Origin: JBBRGG01 sp038240875
GTDB taxonomy: Bacteria > Planctomycetota > Phycisphaerae > Phycisphaerales > UBA1924
DNA: 6,237 nucleotides
NCBI GenBank assembly: GCA_038240875.1
Contig: JBBRGG010000205.1
Coordinates: 1-6,237 of the forward strand
Direction: 5' to 3'
This document shows positions 1 through 6,237 of this stretch, piece after piece. Numbering within the stretch: position 1 is the first letter of the stretch; every line of letters starts with the position of its first letter. A program made the position numbers and the translations under genes. Below the pieces are notes generated by a model that had not been told where the DNA came from, searched no databases, and worked only from the letters and a program-made list of their open reading frames with translations.

Positions 1-833
1 GTACCAGGTGGGAGCGTGAACAGCACTTTATATTGCTCGATGGTGTCGACTTCAACTTCGATAAACGTTGGAGCCGGGTCGAGCGATCTCGCGTGTGCCG
101 CGGCGGTGGCGACAAACCTACCGAGATCGTGCAAGGCCACACCCGCGATGTGATTATCTTTGATGAGCACCGCGTCGTATAGCCCGATGCGATGCGATCG
201 CCCGCCACCACACCGCACGGCGTACTTCTCCAGCACGCGCAACCCTGGAGTCGTCTTTCGCGTGTCAAAGAGTTTGGCGCGCGAGCCCGCAGGAATTGCA
301 TCGACGAATTGTTTGGTGCGAGTCGCTACGCCACAAAGTCGGCCAAGTAGATTGAGCGCGGTGCGTTCGAGGGCGAGCACTTCGCGCATCGGGCCGCTGA
401 CTTCTGCGAGTGTGACCGAGCGCGAGCCAACAGGAAGGGTCACGAGATCGCCATCGGCGGCGAGAATTCGTAGCGTGCACGTTGGAGCCATGAGCGCGAC
501 AAGCTCGGGAAGCGAAGCAAGCCCAGCGATCACGCCGTCGTGTCGCGTCACGATTGCGGCACGAATGATGCGATTGTTGTCGGTAGTGGGGGTGTTGCTG
601 TGCGCGAAAGTCTGCCAAGCCGCAGTGGTCACACGCGAGGTGATATCGCCTTGCCACGGTGATTGGTCGGTGGGCTTCTTTGTGTTGACGCCAAGGTCTT
701 CATCGCGTGCAAGCTCGAGCAGTCGGCGGATGAGCCCGGTCTTTGCAAAGTGCGCGTAGAGGTCAGGAAGTGAAACGTCGGCAAGATCGGGCCGACGTGC
801 CGGGTTACCGAGGGGTTGATTGGTAGTGCTCAC
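1..833 (-). CDS. nadC: Nicotinate-nucleotide pyrophosphorylase (quinolinate phosphoribosyltransferase), 3' end cut by window edge
   Basis: This enzyme converts quinolinate and PRPP to nicotinate mononucleotide, CO2 and pyrophosphate in de novo NAD synthesis, in the cytoplasm. Reading the minus strand from a GTG at 833 gives 277 codons that run off the left edge without a stop. Hallmarks of the family are seen in order: ERTALNLLGRLCGVATRT (about 156-173), DTRKTTPGL (190-198), EKYAVRCGGGRSHR (202-215), LYDAVLIKDNHI (218-229) and an FIEVEVDT strand near the break. By recalled comparison with the M. tuberculosis enzyme, R157, R192, K193, H214, R215 and K225 match its substrate and PRPP-binding residues. 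The last roughly 70-80 residues, including the usual LLDN strand, are missing. The start is uncertain: GTG 833 already gives an N-terminus longer than usual, and no later ATG/GTG/TTG precedes the conserved fold. An in-frame ATG at 896 is possible but would add unconserved residues. Neither start has a strong Shine-Dalgarno. The gene is divergent from fabI. Confidence 0.93.
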   Translation of the reverse strand, partial: MSTTNQPLGNPARRPDLADVSLPDLYAHFAKTGLIRRLLELARDEDLGVNTKKPTDQSPWQGDITSRVTTAAWQTFAHSNTPTTDNNRIIRAAIVTRHDGVIAGLASLPELVALMAPTCTLRILAADGDLVTLPVGSRSVTLAEVSGPMREVLALERTALNLLGRLCGVATRTKQFVDAIPAGSRAKLFDTRKTTPGLRVLEKYAVRCGGGRSHRIGLYDAVLIKDNHIAGVALHDLGRFVATAAAHARSLDPAPTFIEVEVDTIEQYKVLFTLPPG

Positions 834-859
834 AAGTGATTCTAGAAGCTCAAAGCGCG

Positions 860-885
860 CGTATGTGTGGGTATATTCGCATACG
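860..885. promoter_or_regulatory. Candidate promoter -10 element inside an inverted repeat, nadC/fabI divergent region
   Basis: A TATATT hexamer at 872-877 is a five-of-six match to a bacterial -10 box on the plus strand. It would place a transcript start about 60 bases before the fabI ATG. The -35 region at the normal distance (849-854) matches only weakly. The hexamer sits between the perfect arms CGTATG (860-865) and CATACG (880-885), whose centres lie 20 bp, or about two helix turns, apart, as a dimeric repressor site might. Promoter and operator roles are both inferred. If nadC starts at ATG 896 instead of GTG 833, this stretch would be coding. Confidence 0.3.
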
Positions 886-910
886 GGTTCACGCATCTAC
901 ACTGCGTTTC

Positions 911-931
911 GTCCGGCGCATTTTGCCGGGC
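911..931 (+). other. Small GC-rich hairpin in the fabI leader
   Basis: The arms CCGGC (913-917) and GCCGG (925-929) pair around a 7-base loop. The stem can be extended by a U-G pair (912/930) and a G-C pair (911/931). It ends six bases before the fabI Shine-Dalgarno, so it could affect leader folding or translation. No T-tract follows, so it is not an intrinsic terminator. The structure is seen; any function is a guess. Confidence 0.3.
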
Positions 932-936
932 CATTT

Positions 937-940
937 GGAG
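937..940 (+). promoter_or_regulatory. Ribosome binding site of fabI
   Basis: GGAG lies five bases before the ATG at 946. It decides the fabI start in favour of 946 over the in-frame upstream ATG at 820, which would add 42 residues unlike any FabI N-terminus and overlap nadC. Confidence 0.75.
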
Positions 941-945
941 ATACC

Positions 946-1728
946 ATGGGACTTCTTACCGGCAAGCAAGGCTTGATCGTCGGCGTCGCGAACGCCTGGT
1001 CGTACGCATTTCATATCGCCAAGTCGCTCGGCGCACACGGCGCAACCTGCGGCTTTACCCACTTGCCTGGCGAACGCAACGCACACCGCGTGAATCGTGC
1101 GGTCGCGGAGCTTGGATTGCCGGGCACGCCTTGGATGCACGCGATGGACGCGGGCAAAGATGAAGATATCGCCGCAGCCTTTGAAGCGTATGGCAAGGCC
1201 CACGGCCGCATGGACTTTCTCATTCATTCAATCGCTTTCGCGCAGACCGAATTCTTGAAGGACGGCGCATTTGTCACCACGACGCGCGCGGCGTACCTTC
1301 AAGCCATCGACATCTCGGCGTACACGCTGGTCGCGTTTGCAAAGCACGCCGCCCCACTGATGACCAATGGCGGGTCGATCCTTTCGATGTCGTACTACGG
1401 AAGCGAGAAAGTCGTGCCGGGCTACAACGTGATGGGCGTAGCGAAAGCGGCGCTAGAGTGCACCGGGCGATACCTCGCTAATGACCTTGGGCCAAAGAGC
1501 ATTCGCGTCAACACGATCTCGGGCGGATACCTTCGCACGCTCGCGTCGTCTGCGGTTGGCGGCGTAGACAAGATGGGTGCGGAAGTGCCGCTCAAGGCTC
1601 CGCTGCGGCGCAACGTAGAAGGCAGCGACGTGGGCGAGACTGCCGCGTGGCTGGTTTCTGATATGTCAAAGGGTGTCACCGGCGAAGTGATCTACGTTGA
1701 TTGCGGGATCAACATCATCGGAGCGTGA
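946..1728 (+). CDS. fabI: Enoyl-[acyl-carrier-protein] reductase, NADH-dependent type
   Basis: FabI performs the last reduction of each fatty acid elongation cycle, turning trans-2-enoyl-ACP into acyl-ACP in the cytoplasm; it is the family targeted by triclosan. The protein has 260 residues, close to the usual 255-265. Visible signatures are the atypical short-chain dehydrogenase nucleotide motif GVANAWSYA (13-21), an aspartate at 68 (the adenine-binding Asp64 equivalent), HSIAFA (94-99), SYYG with Tyr150, and YNVMGVAK with the catalytic pair Tyr160 and Lys167. The Tyr-x6-Lys spacing separates FabI from ordinary reductases such as FabG (Tyr-x3-Lys). The C-terminus GEVIYVDCGINIIG is typical. 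Position 97 is Ala where E. coli has Gly93, as in many Gram-positive FabIs. Tyr195 stands where nearly all FabIs have Pro (SGGYLRT rather than SAGPIRT). The start at 946 is supported by GGAG five bases upstream. It is convergent with gspE and probably a single-gene transcript. Confidence 0.96.
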   Translation: MGLLTGKQGLIVGVANAWSYAFHIAKSLGAHGATCGFTHLPGERNAHRVNRAVAELGLPGTPWMHAMDAGKDEDIAAAFEAYGKAHGRMDFLIHSIAFAQTEFLKDGAFVTTTRAAYLQAIDISAYTLVAFAKHAAPLMTNGGSILSMSYYGSEKVVPGYNVMGVAKAALECTGRYLANDLGPKSIRVNTISGGYLRTLASSAVGGVDKMGAEVPLKAPLRRNVEGSDVGETAAWLVSDMSKGVTGEVIYVDCGINIIGA

Positions 1729-1765
1729 AGAAAGGCAAAGGGTGGTGTGGAATGCGGGTAGCAAA

Positions 1766-1833
1766 GTGCAGCACACCGGCTCAGTGCAGCACACCGGCTC
1801 AGTGCACTACGCGATTCAGTGCAGCACGCGATA
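1766..1833. repeat. 18-bp tandem repeat with degenerate copies running into the gspE 3' end
   Basis: Two perfect 18-base units, GTGCAGCACACCGGCTCA, lie at 1766-1783 and 1784-1801. A degenerate 17-base unit follows at 1802-1818, then a partial one at 1819-1833. The last two fall over the gspE stop codon and final codons. Read on the gspE strand, the gene's last 12 bases (GTGCTGCACTGA, encoding V-L-H-stop) recur exactly at 1792-1781. Because GTGCAGCAC is nearly self-complementary, neighbouring units can pair (4 bp, one mismatch, 4 bp, 9-base loop), so a weak structure between the convergent genes is possible. There is no T-tract. The remainder of the gap, 1729-1765, shows nothing recognisable. 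Confidence 0.85.
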
Positions 1834-3558
1834 GACCTCTGCCTCATCGGTCAGGCCCATACGAACCTTGTCCATCGCGTCGTCGCGCATGGTCTTGAAC
1901 CCGCCTTTGCGTGCGATCTCAGTCAGAAGCGTCGCGTCGGCGCTTTGTGCGGTCATGCGGCGAAGGTCGTCGGTCATAGTCATGAGCTCGTACGCTGCAA
2001 GACGGCCCTTGTACCCGGTGCCATAGCAGATTTCACATCGGCCACCCGTGACCGGATCGGCAAAGGTGCCCTTGCAATTCACGCACGTTCGCCGCAACAA
2101 TCGCTGCGCAAGCACGCACGTCAAGGAACTCGTGATCAAGTAGGGCTCGATGCCGATGTCGATCAAGCGCGGGATTGCGCTGGGCGCGTCGTTGGTGTGC
2201 AGCGTCGCCAAGACCAAGTGGCCCGTGAGCGAGGCCTGCACCGCGAGTTGAGCCGTTTCGGAGTCGCGGATTTCGCCTACGAGAATAACGTCGGGGTCTT
2301 GGCGAAGCAAAGAACGCAAACCTGCAGCGAAGGTCACGCCACGCTTTGGGTTGACCTGCATCTGGCTGATCCCATCGAGGTGATATTCAACGGGGTCTTC
2401 GATGGTCATCACGTTTCGGCTGTTGCGATCGATTCTTCCCAGCGCGGCGTACAGCGTTGTCGTCTTTCCCGAGCCGGTTGGCCCGGTCACAAGAATGATC
2501 CCGGTGGGGCGCTCAACCTGATCCATGAGCAGCGTCTGCATGTCGCGGGTCATGCCGATTTGATCCAGGACAAGCTGAGTCGAAGATTGATCGAGCAAGC
2601 GAAGCACGAGTCGTTCGCCATAGACCGTTGGTATACACGAGAAGCGAATGTCTACCTTTCGCGAGCCGACGCGCACCGATGTATGCCCGTCTTGCGGGCT
2701 GTGGCGGTTGGCGATGTCGAGCTCGGTCATGACCTTGAGTCGTGAGCTGATCGCTGGCGCAAGGCTCGGTGGCGGGCTGAACGCGTCGACCAGCATGCCA
2801 TCGATTCGGAAACGGATCACGAGGCGTGACTCGAGCGGATGGATATGAACGTCGCTGGCGCGCCGACGTAGCGCCTCGAACAAAATCATGTTGACCAGGC
2901 GAATGACCGGCGTCTGACGAGCAAGCTGTAAGAGGTCGGTGGCTTGTCCGACGCTGCCCGCTGCGGACGCAATTGCGCGCTCATCCAGCGGCATTTCTTC
3001 GATGATTTCGGTGACAAGGTCCTGCCGCTGTTCGTAGCCTCGGTTGATGAGGTTGGCAACTTGCGCACGAGGCGCGAGCACGATTGCCACGGGCATGCCC
3101 AGCAGGTCTTCAAGCATGGTGAAGACCGAAGGCTGCATGGGTTGAGCCGTCGCAACGACCATTCGGCCGCCTTCGGCGTCAACGCCCGCGCAGTGATTTG
3201 TTCGCGCGAGTTCGGCGGGGATCGTTTCATAAAACCTCACCGCGGCTTCGGCGGGCTTGGGCTCAGGGATGTATCGCAACCCGGTTCGCTTGGCCAACGC
3301 TTCGAGAGCCTGATGTTCGTCAAGCGCGAGCATCTGTAGCATCACGTCCCAAGGCTCGGCGTCGGACCCTTCGATGCGAGAAAATTGCCGGGCTTGTTCC
3401 GCAGTCATTTTGAGCGGACCAAACAGAGCCGCAATGCGAGCTGGTTCCATCAGGCGCGATGCCGACACCGCCGCGATGGCCGCTTCGCCAGTGGCATGTG
3501 CCGCGAGCGAAGTTGCGTCGCTTTGCAGATCTATGTTCTGGTCCCGGCCTTGCTTCAT
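1816..3558 (-). CDS. gspE: Type II secretion ATPase GspE (GspE/PulE/PilB family)
   Basis: GspE is a hexameric cytoplasmic ATPase that docks on the inner-membrane platform and powers pseudopilus growth for export through the secretin. The 580-residue protein has an N-terminal docking region (about 70-175, T2SSE N-domain-like, with a conserved ALAKRTGLRYI stretch), an N2 domain (about 215-325) and a C-terminal motor. Motor motifs are all present: Walker A GPTGSGKTT (359-367, Lys365), Asp box TIEDPVEY (385-392), Walker B ILVGEIRD (425-432, Glu429) and His box GHLVLATLHTND (446-457). A zinc tetracysteine follows (Cys492, 495, 508, 511). No RLGxxL c-di-GMP motif of the MshE type is evident at the N-terminus. 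The ASDxHxEP motif reads ASDVHIHP, with His240 for the usual Glu. The start codon overlaps the gspD stop as ATGA and has GGAG six bases upstream. A type IV pilus motor (PilB) is the alternative; the neighbouring secretin favours type II secretion. Confidence 0.95.
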   Translation of the reverse strand: MKQGRDQNIDLQSDATSLAAHATGEAAIAAVSASRLMEPARIAALFGPLKMTAEQARQFSRIEGSDAEPWDVMLQMLALDEHQALEALAKRTGLRYIPEPKPAEAAVRFYETIPAELARTNHCAGVDAEGGRMVVATAQPMQPSVFTMLEDLLGMPVAIVLAPRAQVANLINRGYEQRQDLVTEIIEEMPLDERAIASAAGSVGQATDLLQLARQTPVIRLVNMILFEALRRRASDVHIHPLESRLVIRFRIDGMLVDAFSPPPSLAPAISSRLKVMTELDIANRHSPQDGHTSVRVGSRKVDIRFSCIPTVYGERLVLRLLDQSSTQLVLDQIGMTRDMQTLLMDQVERPTGIILVTGPTGSGKTTTLYAALGRIDRNSRNVMTIEDPVEYHLDGISQMQVNPKRGVTFAAGLRSLLRQDPDVILVGEIRDSETAQLAVQASLTGHLVLATLHTNDAPSAIPRLIDIGIEPYLITSSLTCVLAQRLLRRTCVNCKGTFADPVTGGRCEICYGTGYKGRLAAYELMTMTDDLRRMTAQSADATLLTEIARKGGFKTMRDDAMDKVRMGLTDEAEVYRVLH

Positions 3559-6237
3559 CGATTGCTCCGGGCCGGGGGCATCAACACTGAAGGCTCTTGA
3601 AGTGCCCCGTCTTGATTTGCCGGTTCTTCAGCAGGTGGCGCGAGTGGATTGGGTTCAGTCGGCACGGGCGGCAATTGCGGTACGGGCGCGCTCGGGCTTG
3701 GCTTCGCGTCCATCGGTACCGGCGCGAGCAATGGCACGCTCACAGAAGATGGCTCGTCCGAACGCGTCGGCATCAGGTTTGTTCCCGCTGGCGCGTTTGG
3801 CGAGAAGGGTATAACGTCCGCCGGGCTCGTAAGCCTCGGCATGATCGCCTGGTCTCCATCTTCATCACGCACAGGCCGCGAACCCCAAGGTAAAATATCA
3901 GTTTGCTCGGGCGAAGGTGCCACCTCAATCACCGAAGGCATTAACTCAGGCACGTCACGTTGCTTGAGCGTTTCCCACTGCGGCCCGCGGCTCAACATGA
4001 GCAAATCCTCGAACGTCGGGTCCTTCAAGATCTTGGGCGTGAGAAAGATGTACAACGTCGTCTTGCGATCTGAATCGCGCAAGTCCTGAAACAATGTGCC
4101 GATGATCGGGATATCGCCTAGGAAAGGCACTTTGACCACGGTCTTGCGCTTGGTGTCGAGGATCAGGCCGCCAACGATCACAGTAAAGTCCGACGGGATC
4201 GTGACGCTGCCCTCGACGTTGTTCTTCTGCCTGGGCGGCGGGACGCCGGGGGAAGGCGGGTCGCCGGTAAAGCTCGATAGCTCGACTCTGTACTTTAATT
4301 TCAAATACCCGCCCGGCGAGATCTGAGGCGTGACGTTCAGCGTCGTCCCCGCCTCGGCAAAGCCCGCGAAGCTCGTCTGGCTCGGGTTGCCCGATGTTTG
4401 CGACGTTGACGTAAAAGGCTGTTCATCCACGCTTACGACTTCGGATTCTTCATTGTCGTCCACCAGCAACTGAGGCGACGCGATGATGCGGGTATCGGTC
4501 GTGCTTGCAAGCGCCGTCATGATGATCGGAATCTGATCGCTCTTGATGACCGCAGCGGTCAAGCCTGCAAGACCAGTCGCGACAGTCTTCGCCGCGTTAA
4601 TTCGACCACCGGTTGCGAAGCTTGACAAGCCGAAGTTGGTGTTGAGCACGCCGCCCGTTCCATTGGCGTTGATAAGCTGAGTTTCAAATGCCAGACGGAA
4701 ACTATCGTCTGCGGTCACAGCGACGATTCTCGCTTCGATGTACACCTGCGATTTGCGAAGATCAAGCGTTTCAATCAGGCGGCGGAAGTCTTCTTGCTGG
4801 CCTTTGGGTGCCTTCACGATGATCTGATTGTTGCCCGCGTCGGGAATCACGAATGAATTAGCGCCATCAAGGCTGAGCCCTTCTTCACCCTGAGCTCCGG
4901 CTTGTTGGCCGCCACGCAACGATCGCGTGCTGTTGGCAGTATTGGCATTGGGATTGTTGGCGTTGTTGAAACGATTACGCGAGTTGCCACCACCACCAGG
5001 AAGCAACGGAGCCTCTCCCGCGAGGCTCTGGTTGTTGATGAGCCCCGAGATGATCTCGGCGACATCTTCAGCCTTTTGATGGTTGAGCTTGTACGCCTTG
5101 ATGATGATTAGTTCCGACTGAGTGTCGAGTTCTTTGATGAGCCTGGCCATTTGTTCGTGCTGCGCGCTGGTGGCGTAGTACAGGATCTGGCCACGAGTTT
5201 CATCGACGATCATGACCGAGCCGCCGCTAGCGATCGATGTCGGTGGCAAGCCTTGTGCCGCACGCTGCTGGGCACGCGGATCAAACGCGGCATTGGCGCC
5301 TTCGCCACCACTGGAAAATATCGTGACTTCACCAAGCCCACGATCACGCGCTAAATTGGCGATCTGTCCCGCAGCAGAACCGGCAAAATACTGCTTGGGT
5401 TGCAACGTGTTGGGCACATCGATGACCGCAAGCACCTCTCGCACTCTTTCAATTTCCAATGCAACGCCACGAAAGATCAGCGAGTTGCCCTGCGGATCAA
5501 CCGTGAGGCGGTCGCCCAGGTTGTCGAGCTTGCCCACGATGCCAGGACCTTGGTTGGATATTGCGACGCCAGGATTGTTCGCTCCGCCCACTCCCTGCTG
5601 GATGACGCCGATGAGTTGCAAAGCTCGGTCGCGCGCGACTGGTGCCGATATGTGCACAACATCAAGGCGGATAAATTGAGCGCGGTTGTACTCCTGGATC
5701 AACTGCGTGATGAGGGTCGCGATTGAATCAAGGCGACGCGGCGCGTCGGTCGCAATGATCACGCCAAGATCATCGATGTACGCGTACTGGCGGCCGTTGG
5801 CGTTCTGTGATGTGCCAAGCTGCGATTCGATTGCCTGCTTGAGCGAGCTTGGGCGAAGGTTCGGCGTCGCAAAGATCCGCGTCGTCGAACGTTCACCAAC
5901 GAAGTTCACTTGAACCGTGCCTGTGCCACCAACAGTGTACCAGCCGGTTCTCGCGTCTTGCGTGATCGTGAAGCCGTTTTGCTCGAGAAGCGAATCAAGC
6001 AGTATGAGAAGCTCTTGCTTGGAAACCTCAACTGGCGCGTTGAATAGCACCGAGCCAGGCAGCTCGCCGATGGTCGTGATGTTGATGTTTAAAAACTCCG
6101 CGACCATGCTCACAAGCGTCTTGAGATTGATCGGCTCGGAAAACGCCGCAAGGTTGATCTTTTCATCATCGCCCATTCCAGCTGCGAGCGCTCGCGAAAC
6201 CTGTGCATCCGAATTCGCACCGGAAACGCCTGTGTCG
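3555..6237 (-). CDS. gspD: Type II secretion secretin GspD, 5' end cut by window edge
   Basis: GspD forms the multimeric outer-membrane channel of type II secretion, with periplasmic rings reaching toward the inner membrane. The frame is open from the right edge (20 further codons before the first visible ATG at 6176), so signal peptide and true start lie outside. Counting from Met at 6176, residues about 5-85 form an N0 domain (LAAFSEPINLKTLV, then a TGWYTV strand). Four N1-like ring modules seem to follow: about 98-165, 168-255, 258-352 and 355-472. The last holds an Asn/Gly-rich insertion (383-437). The secretin domain spans about 476-716, with VYIEARI, TRIIASPQLLVDDNEE, GTTLNVTPQIS, VTIPSDFTVIVGGLI and VPFLGDIPIIGTLF. 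A proline-rich tail of about 155 residues follows, in place of a short pilotin-binding S-domain. A PilQ-type pilus secretin is less likely, since no AMIN domain is visible, though the missing N-terminus could hide one. It is the first gene of a pair with gspE. Confidence 0.94.
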   Translation of the reverse strand, partial: DTGVSGANSDAQVSRALAAGMGDDEKINLAAFSEPINLKTLVSMVAEFLNINITTIGELPGSVLFNAPVEVSKQELLILLDSLLEQNGFTITQDARTGWYTVGGTGTVQVNFVGERSTTRIFATPNLRPSSLKQAIESQLGTSQNANGRQYAYIDDLGVIIATDAPRRLDSIATLITQLIQEYNRAQFIRLDVVHISAPVARDRALQLIGVIQQGVGGANNPGVAISNQGPGIVGKLDNLGDRLTVDPQGNSLIFRGVALEIERVREVLAVIDVPNTLQPKQYFAGSAAGQIANLARDRGLGEVTIFSSGGEGANAAFDPRAQQRAAQGLPPTSIASGGSVMIVDETRGQILYYATSAQHEQMARLIKELDTQSELIIIKAYKLNHQKAEDVAEIISGLINNQSLAGEAPLLPGGGGNSRNRFNNANNPNANTANSTRSLRGGQQAGAQGEEGLSLDGANSFVIPDAGNNQIIVKAPKGQQEDFRRLIETLDLRKSQVYIEARIVAVTADDSFRLAFETQLINANGTGGVLNTNFGLSSFATGGRINAAKTVATGLAGLTAAVIKSDQIPIIMTALASTTDTRIIASPQLLVDDNEESEVVSVDEQPFTSTSQTSGNPSQTSFAGFAEAGTTLNVTPQISPGGYLKLKYRVELSSFTGDPPSPGVPPPRQKNNVEGSVTIPSDFTVIVGGLILDTKRKTVVKVPFLGDIPIIGTLFQDLRDSDRKTTLYIFLTPKILKDPTFEDLLMLSRGPQWETLKQRDVPELMPSVIEVAPSPEQTDILPWGSRPVRDEDGDQAIMPRLTSPADVIPFSPNAPAGTNLMPTRSDEPSSVSVPLLAPVPMDAKPSPSAPVPQLPPVPTEPNPLAPPAEEPANQDGALQEPSVLMPPARSNR
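3565..3568 (-). promoter_or_regulatory. Ribosome binding site of gspE, inside the 3' end of gspD
   Basis: GGAG on the minus strand lies six bases before the gspE ATG (3558-3556). The gspD stop TGA (3557-3555) shares three of its bases with a four-base ATGA overlap, so gspE is probably translated by ribosomes that finish gspD. No separate gspE promoter is visible. Confidence 0.75.

Noticed and set aside
160..759. Open frame on the plus strand opposite nadC
   Set aside because: The minus strand carries clear NadC motifs through the whole stretch; the plus-strand protein is Ser/Arg-rich and resembles nothing.
911..931. Intrinsic terminator for a transcript entering from the left
   Set aside because: The stem is short, no T-tract follows, and it lies just before the fabI ribosome binding site.
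820..945. Upstream ATG extending fabI by 42 residues
   Set aside because: The added residues do not resemble a FabI N-terminus and would overlap nadC; the ATG at 946 has a well-placed GGAG and begins with the typical MGLLTGK.
1766..1833. CRISPR-like repeats
   Set aside because: The units are directly adjacent with no spacers and are too short and few for an array.
1819..2745. Long open frame on the plus strand opposite gspE
   Set aside because: It is antisense to a complete, motif-rich ATPase gene, shows no recognisable domain, and is expected from codon bias in GC-rich DNA.
3555..3600. Possible frameshift or gene fusion between gspD and gspE
   Set aside because: The two frames meet in an ordinary ATGA start-stop overlap with a proper ribosome binding site; both proteins are intact at this junction.

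Overview
The window looks like bacterial chromosomal DNA of moderately high GC, densely coded, with two gene pairs that meet tail to tail. The genes read as core housekeeping and envelope functions, with no mobile element, RNA gene or CRISPR array visible. The FabI sequence (a THLPGER stretch after the first strands, an SYYG motif, and a KAPLRRNVEG...YVDCGINIIG C-terminus) and the style of the secretin/ATPase pair suggest a Planctomycetota bacterium, perhaps of the Phycisphaerae type. This is an inference from remembered family patterns, not a search result.

Layout: (1) 1-833, minus strand: the N-terminal three quarters or more of nadC (quinolinate phosphoribosyltransferase, NAD synthesis), cut by the left edge. 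(2) 834-945: divergent intergenic region with a weak candidate promoter, a 6-bp inverted repeat around its -10 element, and a small GC-rich hairpin just upstream of the fabI ribosome binding site. (3) 946-1728, plus strand: fabI, NADH-dependent enoyl-ACP reductase, complete. (4) 1729-1815: short convergent gap holding an 18-bp tandem repeat whose degenerate copies run into the 3' end of gspE. (5) 1816-3558, minus strand: gspE, type II secretion/type IV pilus assembly ATPase, complete. (6) 3555-6237, minus strand: gspD-like secretin, complete at its C-terminus and cut at its N-terminus by the right edge.

gspD and gspE form a translationally coupled pair (ATGA overlap) and should encode two parts of one machine: the outer-membrane secretin channel and the cytoplasmic motor that drives pseudopilus assembly. 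The pair ends directly against fabI, so no gspF or pseudopilin gene follows gspE here; the remaining components must lie upstream of gspD or elsewhere. nadC and fabI are divergent housekeeping genes and need not be functionally linked.

No clearly new system is evident. The points most worth a second look are the secretin's domain build (an apparent extra N-ring module, an Asn/Gly-rich insertion and a long proline-rich C-terminal tail) and the tandem repeat that incorporates the gspE stop codon.
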